From Candidatus Omnitrophica bacterium CG1_02_40_15 (GTDB lineage: Bacteria > Omnitrophota > Gorgyraeia > Gorgyraeales > Gorgyraeaceae): DNA of 18,773 nucleotides. The stretch spans positions 1 to 18,773 of the forward strand of contig MNVP01000072.1 in assembly GCA_001871815.1 (NCBI GenBank), written 5' to 3'. The position numbers and the translations under genes were made by a program. The notes under the pieces are model-generated. The model was not told the DNA's origin. It ran no database searches and saw only the letters and a program-made list of their open reading frames with translations. Of the stretch, positions 7,625 to 14,918 are shown piece after piece (the stretch's first letter is position 1; every line of letters begins with the position of its first letter).

Positions 7625-8911
7625 ATGAATCAAGAACTATTGGCGATATTAGACAGCATTGAACGGGATAAAGGGATCAAGAAAGAGATTCTTGTGAGAG
7701 CAATAGAGTCAGCGCTTATAAGCGCTGCGCGTAAAAATCTCGGAAAACATGTTGAAGACATAAAAGCTAAATTTGATCCTTTAACAGGAGATTTTAAGGT
7801 CCTTACAGCAGAAGGCAAGGAGGTCTCCGGCGACTTTGGCAGAATTTCTGCGCAGACAGCCAAACAGGTCATTATACAGAAGATCCGCGAGGCTGAAAGG
7901 GATGTGCTGTTCGAAGAATATAAGAAAAAGGTAAATGATCTTTGTTCAGGCGCTGTCCATAGATTTGAAAAAGGCATGCTAATTGTTGACCTTGGAAGAG
8001 CGGAAGGGGTTTTGCCTAAAAGAGAACTTCCTCCTAATGAAGAATACAGGCAGGGCGACAGGATTAAGGCATTGATAGTAGAGGTTAAAAAGTCTTCAAA
8101 AGGGCCTGAGATATTGCTTTCCAGGACAAACCCTGGTTTTGTAAAAAGGCTTTTTGAATTAGAGGTGCCTGAGATATACGAGGGCATTGTAGAAATAAAA
8201 TCTGTGTCGAGAGAGGCTGGAGACCGTTCAAAAATAGCTGTATATTCCAAGGATGATAAGGTTGATCCAGTCGGAGCGTGCGTAGGTATGAGAGGCCAGA
8301 GGGTTAAAAATATTGTAAGGGAACTAGGAGGAGAAAAGATAGATATTGTGCGCTGGAGCGTAAATATGGAAGAATTTATATCAGCCAGCCTGAGCCCAGC
8401 AGAGATTTCCGGGGTTAAAACGAGCGAGGCTGAAAGAAAGGCAGAGGTTATAGTGGCAGATGATCAGCTATCTCTGGCAATAGGCAAGAAAGGCCAGAAC
8501 GTGAGGCTTGCCGCAAAGCTTACAGGATGGAACATAGATATAAGAAGCAAATCTGAGATAGAAGAGGTAAAGGAAATTCCGATAATAGAGATTAATGGGA
8601 TCGGGCCTAAGACTGAAAAAGAGCTTAAAAAAGCAGGGTATGATACAGTTGGGAAAATTATTAAGCTGGATTTGAAAGAGCTGACTGCTGTTAAAGGCAT
8701 TGGCAAAAAAACAGCTGAAAAAATTCTTAAATCAGCCAAAGAACTTATGGAACACAAAGTGCATGAGGTAAGGGATAAGAAAAATAAAGAAAATAGAGTT
8801 GCCAGGGCTGAAAAAGAGCGAGAACTAGCTGCGGAAGTCGATAAAGAAGAAAAAGAAGTGAAGGAAGCGAAAGAAGAGAAAGAGGTAAAGCCTCAAGAGG
8901 ATAAAGAATGA
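7625..8911 (+). CDS. nusA: Transcription termination/antitermination factor NusA
   Basis: NusA binds RNA polymerase and nascent RNA and affects pausing, termination and antitermination. The 428-residue protein begins MNQELLAILDSIERDKGI, a typical NusA N terminus. An S1 domain lies at about residues 105-175 (GAVHRFEKGMLIVDLGRAEG). KH domains follow, the first with GMRGQRVKNI and the second with IGKKGQNVRLAAKL near residue 285. Then comes a helix-hairpin-helix region at about 320-378 (INGIGPKTEKELKKAG and VKGIGKKTAEKIL). The last ~50 residues are a low-complexity Lys/Glu tail. Its stop overlaps the infB start as ATGA, indicating translational coupling. NusA may also act on the leader hairpin upstream of rimP, which would be feedback control (inference). 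Confidence 0.95.
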   Translation: MNQELLAILDSIERDKGIKKEILVRAIESALISAARKNLGKHVEDIKAKFDPLTGDFKVLTAEGKEVSGDFGRISAQTAKQVIIQKIREAERDVLFEEYKKKVNDLCSGAVHRFEKGMLIVDLGRAEGVLPKRELPPNEEYRQGDRIKALIVEVKKSSKGPEILLSRTNPGFVKRLFELEVPEIYEGIVEIKSVSREAGDRSKIAVYSKDDKVDPVGACVGMRGQRVKNIVRELGGEKIDIVRWSVNMEEFISASLSPAEISGVKTSEAERKAEVIVADDQLSLAIGKKGQNVRLAAKLTGWNIDIRSKSEIEEVKEIPIIEINGIGPKTEKELKKAGYDTVGKIIKLDLKELTAVKGIGKKTAEKILKSAKELMEHKVHEVRDKKNKENRVARAEKERELAAEVDKEEKEVKEAKEEKEVKPQEDKE

Positions 8912-11079
8912 GCATACGCGTTCACCAGTTAGCAAAGGAACTCGGGATTACAAGTAAGGAGCTTATAGATAAACTTCATAGCCTTAAGATAGATGTGAAG
9001 GGCCACATGAGTACACTTGATAATGATACTGCATTTCTTGTGAAAGAAGAATTGAAGCCAAAAAAGGCTAAAGCTGTAGGGGAGGGTTTAAAACCCTCCC
9101 CTACAAAAGCCCGCGGAACCACCCCGAACCACTCGCTTTGTTCGGGTACGGGGCAGGCGCGGAAACATACGAAAGCAAAAAAGCCTGAAAAAAAAGAACC
9201 TGGGGAAAAGGTTCAGGAACTAAAACCTGAAGTAAAGGCTAAAGAACCAAAGGTTGAGGAAAAGAAAAAGGTTGAAGAGAAAGAAAAAGTAGAGGAAATA
9301 AAGGAAGAACCAAAACCAGAGCTTAAGGTGTTAAAGATAGATCTTCCAATAATCGTTAAAGAGCTTGCAATAAAATTAGAGGTAAAACCAGCAGAGCTTT
9401 TGAAAAAACTCCTGGATAAAAAAGTGCTTGTTACAATAAATCAGGCGCTGGATGAAGAAGTGGCTCGTTCTATTTGCGAAGATTTCGGATATTTAATTGA
9501 AAAGCTCCCTAGTTTTGAGGAGTCTTTTTTAGCGGAGCTTGATAAAGCAGGTGACCCTGAAAAACTTAAACCAAGAGCGCCTATTGTTACGTTTATGGGC
9601 CATGTTGATCACGGAAAGACATCTCTTTTGGACGCTATAAGAAAAACAAAGGTTGCTGATAAAGAAACGGGCGGGATTACTCAGCATATAGGCGCGTACG
9701 AAGTAATGCTTCCTAAAGGTTGTGTAACATTTTTAGATACGCCAGGCCATGCGGCATTTACCGCAATGCGCGCAAGAGGCGCAAATATGACTGATATAGT
9801 TGTCCTTGTAGTTGCAGCTGATGACGGCATAATGCCGCAGACAATAGAAGCCATAGACCATGCGCGGGCTGCAGGCGTAACAATAGTAGTAGCGATAAAT
9901 AAAATTGATAAGCAGAATATAAATTTGGACAAGGTCAAAAAACAATTGGTTGATCATAATCTGAACCCTGAAGAATGGGGAGGGAAAACTATTACAGTAG
10001 GAGTTTCTGCAAAAACAGGCCAGGGGATTGATAATTTACTAGAGATGTTGCTTCTTGAAGCGGAATTGTTGGAGTTGAAAGCAAATCCTGACAAACCTGC
10101 TGTAGGAATAGTTATAGAAGCGGAGCTTTCTAAAGGCAAAGGGCCTATTGCAACGGTTCTTGTTTCAAACGGCACTTTAAGAATAGGTGATATAGTTATG
10201 GCAGGCCTTAATTATGGCAGGATAAAGGCGATGCTGGATGATAAAGGCCGGAGAGTGCTAGAAGCAGGGCCTGCAAAGCCGGTTGAGATATTAGGGCTTT
10301 CCGGGGTCCCACAGGCAGGAGAAAAATTTTACGTAATAGCTGATGAGAAAAAGGCAAGAGATATTGTAGCTACGAGGCGGATGGAAGCGAAAAGGAAAAA
10401 ACTTACAGGGAAAACTTCCAAGGTTACTCTTGAAGAGCTGTATAATAAAATAAAAGTCGGAGAGGTAAAGGAATTAAAGATAGTCATAAAAGCGGATGTG
10501 CAAGGGTCGCTGGAAGCAATAAAAGATTCTCTTGAAAAATTAAGCACCGAAGAAGTAAAGCTTTCCGTTATACACGGCCAGGTAGGGGATATTAATGAAT
10601 CTGACGTAATGCTGGCTTCTGCTTCAAACGCTATAATAATAGGTTTTCATATTGATACAACCAATGAAGCAAAGGCGCTCAGTAAACAGGAAGAGGTTGA
10701 GATAAGGATTTACAGTATAATTTATGAGATAGTGAACGAGATTCAGGCTGCCATGGAAGGGATGCTGGAACCTGTCATAGAAGAGGTCTTTTTAGGCAGG
10801 GCAGAGATCAGGCAGGTTTTTAATGTCTCAAAGATAGGCGTTGTGGCAGGCTGTCTTATTTTAAAAGGCAGGATTCCACGCGATGCAGTATGCAAGCTCA
10901 TAAGGGAGAAAGAGATTGTCTTTAAAGGTAAAATGAGTTCATTGAAACATTTTAAGGATGATTTAAAAGTGGCATTGGAAGGTTTTGAGTGCGGGATAAG
11001 CCTTGGATTTAAGGATATACAAAAAGGCGATCTGATAGAAGCGGTGGAAATTAAAAAAGTGGCAAGGAGATTGAAATAG
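8908..11079 (+). CDS. infB: Translation initiation factor IF-2
   Basis: IF-2 is the GTPase that brings initiator tRNA to the 30S subunit and promotes subunit joining. The 723-residue protein has an IF2_N domain at the start (RVHQLAKELGITSKELID), a charged linker, and a second IF2_N-like domain at about residues 145-200. The GTPase domain shows GHVDHGKTS (from ~231), GGITQHIG, DTPGH, NKID and SAKTGQG, so all G motifs are intact. The C-terminal domains run to the end. The linker contains two adjacent in-frame palindromic insertions (residues ~56-85). The start overlaps the nusA stop by four bases, with AGAGGA upstream. rbfA, often next to infB, is absent here; trpS follows instead. Confidence 0.96.
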   Translation: MSIRVHQLAKELGITSKELIDKLHSLKIDVKGHMSTLDNDTAFLVKEELKPKKAKAVGEGLKPSPTKARGTTPNHSLCSGTGQARKHTKAKKPEKKEPGEKVQELKPEVKAKEPKVEEKKKVEEKEKVEEIKEEPKPELKVLKIDLPIIVKELAIKLEVKPAELLKKLLDKKVLVTINQALDEEVARSICEDFGYLIEKLPSFEESFLAELDKAGDPEKLKPRAPIVTFMGHVDHGKTSLLDAIRKTKVADKETGGITQHIGAYEVMLPKGCVTFLDTPGHAAFTAMRARGANMTDIVVLVVAADDGIMPQTIEAIDHARAAGVTIVVAINKIDKQNINLDKVKKQLVDHNLNPEEWGGKTITVGVSAKTGQGIDNLLEMLLLEAELLELKANPDKPAVGIVIEAELSKGKGPIATVLVSNGTLRIGDIVMAGLNYGRIKAMLDDKGRRVLEAGPAKPVEILGLSGVPQAGEKFYVIADEKKARDIVATRRMEAKRKKLTGKTSKVTLEELYNKIKVGEVKELKIVIKADVQGSLEAIKDSLEKLSTEEVKLSVIHGQVGDINESDVMLASASNAIIIGFHIDTTNEAKALSKQEEVEIRIYSIIYEIVNEIQAAMEGMLEPVIEEVFLGRAEIRQVFNVSKIGVVAGCLILKGRIPRDAVCKLIREKEIVFKGKMSSLKHFKDDLKVALEGFECGISLGFKDIQKGDLIEAVEIKKVARRLK
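9075..9105 (+). repeat. In-frame palindrome in infB, copy 1
   Basis: TGTAGGGGAGGGTTT and its exact complement are separated by one base, giving 15-base arms. It is read in frame as VGEGLKPSPT in the unstructured linker after the first IF2_N domain, where an insertion should be tolerated. Confidence 0.88.
9111..9162 (+). repeat. In-frame palindrome in infB, copy 2 (different family)
   Basis: Outer arms CCGCG / CGCGG and inner arms CCCGAAC / GTTCGGG enclose an 10-base loop. It starts five bases after the previous palindrome and codes ARGTTPNHSLCSGTGQAR. This peptide contrasts with the Lys/Glu/Ala-rich linker on either side and contains the only Cys nearby, suggesting a separate insertion. Confidence 0.7.
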
Positions 11080-11206
11080 TTCTCGACTGGACTTACATGT
11101 ATAGTCGAGATGTCCGCTCGAACAATATAAAGCAAAACAGTAGAATAACCAGTAACAATATTCTTCGAGCGGTCATAAGACCATATCATGAGAGCAGAGT
11201 CGAGAA
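11080..11206 (+). repeat. TTCTCGACT-family inverted repeat, copy 1
   Basis: The element begins at the base after the infB stop. TTCTCGACT at the left end is exactly complementary to AGTCGAGAA at the right. A second nested pair is CCGCTCGAA (11114) with TTCGAGCGG (11164). It is closely similar to copies at 13032 and 18004. Its last bases plus the next G give GAGAAG, 10 bases before the trpS ATG. Confidence 0.85.
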
Positions 11207-11217
11207 GTCAGGATATT

Positions 11218-12201
11218 ATGAAGAATCGTATTTTAAGCGGGATGCGGCCAACAGGGCCGTTACATCTGGGCCATTTATTTGGGGCGCTTGATAATTGGGT
11301 TAATCTTCAGGATAAGTATGATTCTTTCTTTATGGTAGCAGACTGGCATGCAATGATGAGCGAGTATGAAGACCCGTCAAAGCTTTCAAAGTTTACCATA
11401 GAATGCGCTTGTGACTGGATAGCGTGCGGCATAGATCCTGAGAAAAGCACTGTATTTGTACAATCTCATGTAAAAGAGCATTTGGAATTATATATGGTGT
11501 TTTCTAATTTTGTCCCTCTTGGATGGTTAGAGAGATGCCCGACATATAAAGAACAACTCAGGGAAATTACAACAAGAGAATTGCACACGTATGCATTCCT
11601 TGGTTATCCTGTTTTACAGGCAGCAGACATACTGATATATAAGGCAGATACAGTTCCTGTTGGCAAGGATCAGGCCCCGCATATTGAACTTACAGATGAT
11701 ATTGCAGCGAAATTTAACAGCCTGTATGGCGGGAATATATTTCCTTCTGTAAAGCCGCTTCTTACTAAAATTCCAAAGCTTCTCGGCATAGACGGAAGAA
11801 AGATGAGTAAGTCCTATAATAATTTTATTGCGCTGGGGGATAGCGAAGAAACAATAAAAAAGAAATGTTCTGCAATGTTTACAGATCCTGAGAGGATAAA
11901 ATTATCTGACAAGGGCCATCCGGATAAATGCAATGTATGCGCGTATTATAATTTATTTAAAAAGGAATATGCGCCAACTGTATATGATTACTGTTTAAAC
12001 GCAAAAGCCGGCTGCACAGAATGCAAGAAAAATTTAGGCGCTATAATTTCTGATTATTTAGTTGATGTCAGGCATAAAAGAGAAGCTTTATTAAAAGATA
12101 AGGATAAAATTTACTCAATTCTGGAAAAAGGAGCAGTAAAAGCGCGCAAGGTTGCGTCTGAGACAATGAGTGAGGTTAAGAAAGCGATAGGGCTAACGTA
12201 A
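11218..12201 (+). CDS. trpS: Tryptophanyl-tRNA synthetase, probable Fe-S type
   Basis: TrpRS attaches tryptophan to its tRNA using ATP. The start is placed at 11218 (MKNRILSGMRPTG), the normal family N terminus; the in-frame ATG at 11188 lies inside the upstream repeat. The class I signatures are present: PTGPLHLGH near the start and KMSKS at residues 195-199. The 327-residue length is normal. A cysteine set at 238, 241, 259, 266 and 269 includes C-x6-C-x2-C preceded by a Cys 20 residues before. This matches, with a slightly shorter first gap, the C-x22-C-x6-C-x2-C [4Fe-4S] site of Thermotoga maritima TrpRS near the anticodon-binding region. Association with scpA-scpB is seen in other bacterial genomes. 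Confidence 0.93.
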   Translation: MKNRILSGMRPTGPLHLGHLFGALDNWVNLQDKYDSFFMVADWHAMMSEYEDPSKLSKFTIECACDWIACGIDPEKSTVFVQSHVKEHLELYMVFSNFVPLGWLERCPTYKEQLREITTRELHTYAFLGYPVLQAADILIYKADTVPVGKDQAPHIELTDDIAAKFNSLYGGNIFPSVKPLLTKIPKLLGIDGRKMSKSYNNFIALGDSEETIKKKCSAMFTDPERIKLSDKGHPDKCNVCAYYNLFKKEYAPTVYDYCLNAKAGCTECKKNLGAIISDYLVDVRHKREALLKDKDKIYSILEKGAVKARKVASETMSEVKKAIGLT

Positions 12202-12206
12202 AGAAA

Positions 12207-12287
12207 TATATGTTGGTGTCAGGTTTAAGGTGTAAAGTGTCAGGGCATGGTTAGCACCTTTCACCTGACACCGTACACCAACATATA
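12207..12287 (+). repeat. Inverted repeat between trpS and scpA (GGTGTCAGGT type)
   Basis: TATATGTTGGTGT (12207) is exactly complementary to ACACCAACATATA (12275). Inside it, GGTGTCAGGT pairs with ACCTGACACC and AAGGTG with CACCTT, giving alternative stems. A short T-run (GTTTTTAATTTTA) follows, so it could act as a weak terminator ahead of scpA. The gap of 103 bases has nothing else except the scpA start, which lacks a clear ribosome-binding site. Confidence 0.8.
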
Positions 12288-12304
12288 GTTTTTAATTTTA
12301 TATT

Positions 12305-13030
12305 ATGTCATACAAGGTTAAATTAGAGGTTTTTGAAGGCCCGCTGGATTTATTGTTGTATCTTATCAAGAAGAACGAGATAGATATTTACGATATTCCA
12401 ATAGCAGCTATTACAGAGCAATACCTGGAATACATCGAATTCATGCGTATGTTGGACTTAAATATCGCAGGCGAGTTTATGGTGATTGCCGCAACCCTGA
12501 TACATATAAAAAGCAAGATGCTTCTGCCGCCTGACGAGAAAGATTTTCTGCCAGAGGAGGAAGAGGACCCAAGGGAAGAGCTTGTGCGCAGGCTTGTAGA
12601 ATATAAAAAATTCAAGGAGGTTGCAGGGGTCCTGCAGGGGCTGGAAGGCCAAAGAAAAAAGATGTTTACCAGGAATATCCCTTTTAAGGCTGAGCCAGGA
12701 GAGGTTTTCTTTGAGGCGAGTTTATTTGACCTGATAACAGCCTTTACCAGGGTGTTGAAGGATGTCCCGAAAGAGATGTTTCAGGAGATAATAAAGGATG
12801 AGTTTACTGTTGAGCAAAAGGTGCATGACCTTTTGCATATGCTTGTAAATACTCCTGCGATGAGCCTTTTAGGCCTCTTTAAGAATTCCAAAAATAAAAT
12901 TGAAATAATAGCCACATTTTTGGCGGTGCTGGAACTTATAAGATTAAAAGAGATACTTGTTGTACAGAAACAAAATTTCAGCGATATAGAGATTATACGA
13001 AACGAAAAACACAGACTAAATATAGAATAG
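12305..13030 (+). CDS. scpA: Segregation and condensation protein A (kleisin)
   Basis: ScpA is the kleisin that bridges the heads of the SMC dimer and, with ScpB, forms the bacterial condensin that compacts and separates chromosomes. The 241-residue protein opens with the typical block VKLEVFEGPLDLLLYLIKK, which binds SMC, followed by DIYDIPIAAITEQYLEYIE. The middle contains an acidic stretch (LPEEEEDPREEL), and the last ~80 residues form the winged-helix region (FLAVLELIRLKEILVVQKQ). scpB follows after a 119-base gap filled by a repeat, where most genomes have the two genes close or overlapping. No Shine-Dalgarno site is visible before the ATG. Confidence 0.93.
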   Translation: MSYKVKLEVFEGPLDLLLYLIKKNEIDIYDIPIAAITEQYLEYIEFMRMLDLNIAGEFMVIAATLIHIKSKMLLPPDEKDFLPEEEEDPREELVRRLVEYKKFKEVAGVLQGLEGQRKKMFTRNIPFKAEPGEVFFEASLFDLITAFTRVLKDVPKEMFQEIIKDEFTVEQKVHDLLHMLVNTPAMSLLGLFKNSKNKIEIIATFLAVLELIRLKEILVVQKQNFSDIEIIRNEKHRLNIE

Positions 13031-13031
13031 G

Positions 13032-13141
13032 TTCTCGACTAGGCTTGCATGTATAGCTGTAATGTCCGCTCGAACAATATTAGAAACATTCAATATTCTT
13101 CGAACGGTCACGAGAATATATCATGTGAGCAGAGTTGAGAA
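13032..13141 (+). repeat. TTCTCGACT-family inverted repeat, copy 2
   Basis: It starts one base after the scpA stop. Ends are TTCTCGACT and AGTTGAGAA (one mismatch); nested arms are CCGCTCGAA and TTCGAACGG (one mismatch). Shared blocks with copy 1 include CATGTATAG, ATGTCCGCTCGAACAATAT and CAATATTCTTCGA in the same order. The end supplies GAGAAG 7 bases before the scpB ATG. Confidence 0.83.
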
Positions 13142-13142
13142 G
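13137..13142 (+). promoter_or_regulatory. Repeat-derived ribosome-binding site of scpB
   Basis: GAGAAG, made of the last five bases of the repeat and one more, lies 7 bases before the ATG at 13150. No other purine-rich site precedes scpB. This supports the ATG over the TTG at 13135, which falls inside the repeat. Confidence 0.5.
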
Positions 13143-13149
13143 TATAAAT

Positions 13150-13764
13150 ATGGATAAGGCGCAGATAAAGAATATAATAGAAGCAATGCTTTTCGTAAGT
13201 GATAAACCTTTATTCTTGAGCGAGATTAAAATCGTTCTGGAAGGGCCTGACGCAAATGAAATAAAAGATGTTATAGCTGAGTTGGCTAGTGAGTTTGAAA
13301 CACATGGCAGGGCATTGAGGATTAAAGAGATAGCAGGCGGTTATCAAATAGTAACTGATCCTGTGCTTGCGTCATGGCTTAAGAAATTATATAAGACAGC
13401 AGGGGCCGACAGGCTTTCAGGGCCAAGCCTTGAAACGCTGGCAATCATAGCTTACAAACAGCCTGCTACCAAACCTGAGATAGAAGCGATAAGGGGCGTG
13501 AATGTGGATGGCGTGTTAAAGACATTGATTGAAAAAAATCTCGTAAAGATTATGGGCAGGAGAGAGACAGTCGGAAGGCCTATTATTTACGGCACTACTC
13601 AGGAATTCCTACAGTATTTCGGCCTGAATTCCCTTGACGAGCTCCCGAAACTAGAAGAGTTTAATTTTACAGAGAAAGATATAGAATTACCAGAACATTT
13701 ACAAAAAAAAGAGGAGGCTCAAAATGAGCTTAGCGGACCTCCGCAGGAAAATAGACAACCTTGA
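13150..13764 (+). CDS. scpB: Segregation and condensation protein B
   Basis: ScpB dimerises through two winged-helix domains and binds the central part of ScpA in the SMC complex. The 204-residue protein shows family blocks IIEAMLFVSDKPL at the start, SGPSLETLAIIAYKQPATKPEIEAIRGV (in part) in the middle, and GRRETVGRPIIYGTT toward the end of the second winged helix. The last ~30 residues are a charged, Gln-rich tail. The 3' end overlaps pheA by 41 bases in another frame, and the pheA ribosome-binding site lies inside scpB, so the two are probably translated in a coupled way. Confidence 0.94.
   Translation: MDKAQIKNIIEAMLFVSDKPLFLSEIKIVLEGPDANEIKDVIAELASEFETHGRALRIKEIAGGYQIVTDPVLASWLKKLYKTAGADRLSGPSLETLAIIAYKQPATKPEIEAIRGVNVDGVLKTLIEKNLVKIMGRRETVGRPIIYGTTQEFLQYFGLNSLDELPKLEEFNFTEKDIELPEHLQKKEEAQNELSGPPQENRQP
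13711..13717 (+). promoter_or_regulatory. Strong Shine-Dalgarno site of pheA inside scpB
   Basis: GAGGAGG lies 6 bases before the ATG at 13724 and within scpB codons for EEA. It is the strongest ribosome-binding site in the window and fixes the pheA start within the overlap. Confidence 0.8.
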
Positions 13765-14785
13765 CAAGGAAATAGTCGGGCTATTGAATAAAAGGGCAAC
13801 TCTCGCTAAAGATATAGGCAAATTAAAGAAGCATAGCCGGAAGGGCGCGTATGTGCCTGACAGAGAGGTCGAGGTGTATTCAAATGTGTTGAACAAAAAT
13901 AACGGCCCGCTTTCTGATAAGGCAATAAAAGCAATATACAAAGAAATAATGTCAGGTTCTCTTGGCCTGGAAAAGGATGTAAGAATAGCATATCTTGGGC
14001 CTGAGGCAACATTTACGCATCTGGCTGGGATAAAAAGATTCGGCAGTAATGTTATATATTTCCCATGTTCCAGCATTACAGATGTGTTCAGAGAGATAGA
14101 GGCTGAAAGATCAGATTATGGAGTTGTCCCTATAGAAAATTCTACAGAAGGCGTGATAAGCCATACGCTGGACATGTTTATAAATTCTGATTTAAAGATA
14201 TGTTCTGAGATAATGCTGGAGATATCTCATAATCTTTTGACGAGGGGCAATTTAAAGTCTATAAAAAAGGTTTATTCGAAACAGGAAGTGTTTGGCCAGT
14301 GCAGGATATGGCTTGAGGAGAATCTTCACGGCGCTGAACTAGTTGAAGTTTCTTCTACAAGTAAAGCTGCAGAAATCGTATCAAATGAAAAAAATGCCGC
14401 GGCAATTGCAAGCATCCTTGCGGCAGAGAAATACAATTTGGAGGTAGTTGCAAGGGATATAGAGGATAATGCAAATAATGTGACCCGCTTTCTTGTCATA
14501 GGCAATACAATACCTGCGCCTACAAAGAATGACAGGACTTCCATTATGTGTTCTGTAAAAGATAAGGTTGGCGCATTGCACGATATGCTGGTGCCTTTTA
14601 AGAAAAATAAAGTCAGTCTTACAAAGATAGAATCCAGGCCTTCAAAAAGAAAGGCGTGGGAATATTATTTTTTTATAGATATGCTAGGCCACTTTCAGAG
14701 CCCTAATGTAAAGAGGGCTTTGGAAGAGTTAGAAAAAAAGTCTGCGTATCTGAAAATTTTAGGGTCGTATCCTATAGGAGTTTAA
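13724..14785 (+). CDS. pheA: Bifunctional chorismate mutase / prephenate dehydratase
   Basis: The enzyme converts chorismate to prephenate and then phenylpyruvate, the committed path to phenylalanine. An AroQ-type chorismate mutase occupies residues 1 to ~85 (LRRKIDNLDKEIVGLLNKRA, later DREVEVY). A prephenate dehydratase domain follows at ~88-265, with YLGPEATFTHLA, VVPIENSTEGVI and the catalytic NNVTRFLVIG. A C-terminal ACT domain (~270-353) carries GALHDML and KIESRPSK, the GALV- and ESRP-type motifs that bind phenylalanine. Feedback inhibition by phenylalanine is therefore likely. The 353-residue length is normal. It opens an aromatic amino acid cluster but is tied by overlap to scpB. Confidence 0.96.
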   Translation: MSLADLRRKIDNLDKEIVGLLNKRATLAKDIGKLKKHSRKGAYVPDREVEVYSNVLNKNNGPLSDKAIKAIYKEIMSGSLGLEKDVRIAYLGPEATFTHLAGIKRFGSNVIYFPCSSITDVFREIEAERSDYGVVPIENSTEGVISHTLDMFINSDLKICSEIMLEISHNLLTRGNLKSIKKVYSKQEVFGQCRIWLEENLHGAELVEVSSTSKAAEIVSNEKNAAAIASILAAEKYNLEVVARDIEDNANNVTRFLVIGNTIPAPTKNDRTSIMCSVKDKVGALHDMLVPFKKNKVSLTKIESRPSKRKAWEYYFFIDMLGHFQSPNVKRALEELEKKSAYLKILGSYPIGV

Positions 14786-14830
14786 TAGTTAACTAAAAAG
14801 TTAAAAGTAAAAAGGTAAAACTAAAATTTA

Positions 14831-14893
14831 GGAAGCTGTAAGCCATAAGCTATAAGTTTTAAGCTTAAAGCTTATAGCTTAAAACTTATAGCT
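14831..14893 (+). repeat. AT-rich inverted repeat between pheA and hisC
   Basis: AGCTATAAGTTTTAAGCT (14848) is exactly complementary to AGCTTAAAACTTATAGCT (14876), 18-base arms around 10 bases. Several extra AAGCT/TATAGCT pieces on both sides allow alternative pairing. TTTTTGCTTTT follows a few bases later. The 133-base gap shows no promoter I would defend, and hisC has no clear ribosome-binding site. Confidence 0.82.
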
Positions 14894-14918
14894 AAACAGT
14901 TTTTGCTTTTGAATTTAT

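Noticed and set aside
7630..8250. Long open frame on the minus strand opposite nusA (206 codons)
   Set aside because: It mirrors the nusA coding frame, has no recognisable domain, and lies wholly inside a clear gene.
11097..11291. Small plus-strand open frame between infB and trpS
   Set aside because: It reads through the repeat and into trpS in another frame; no homology recognised.
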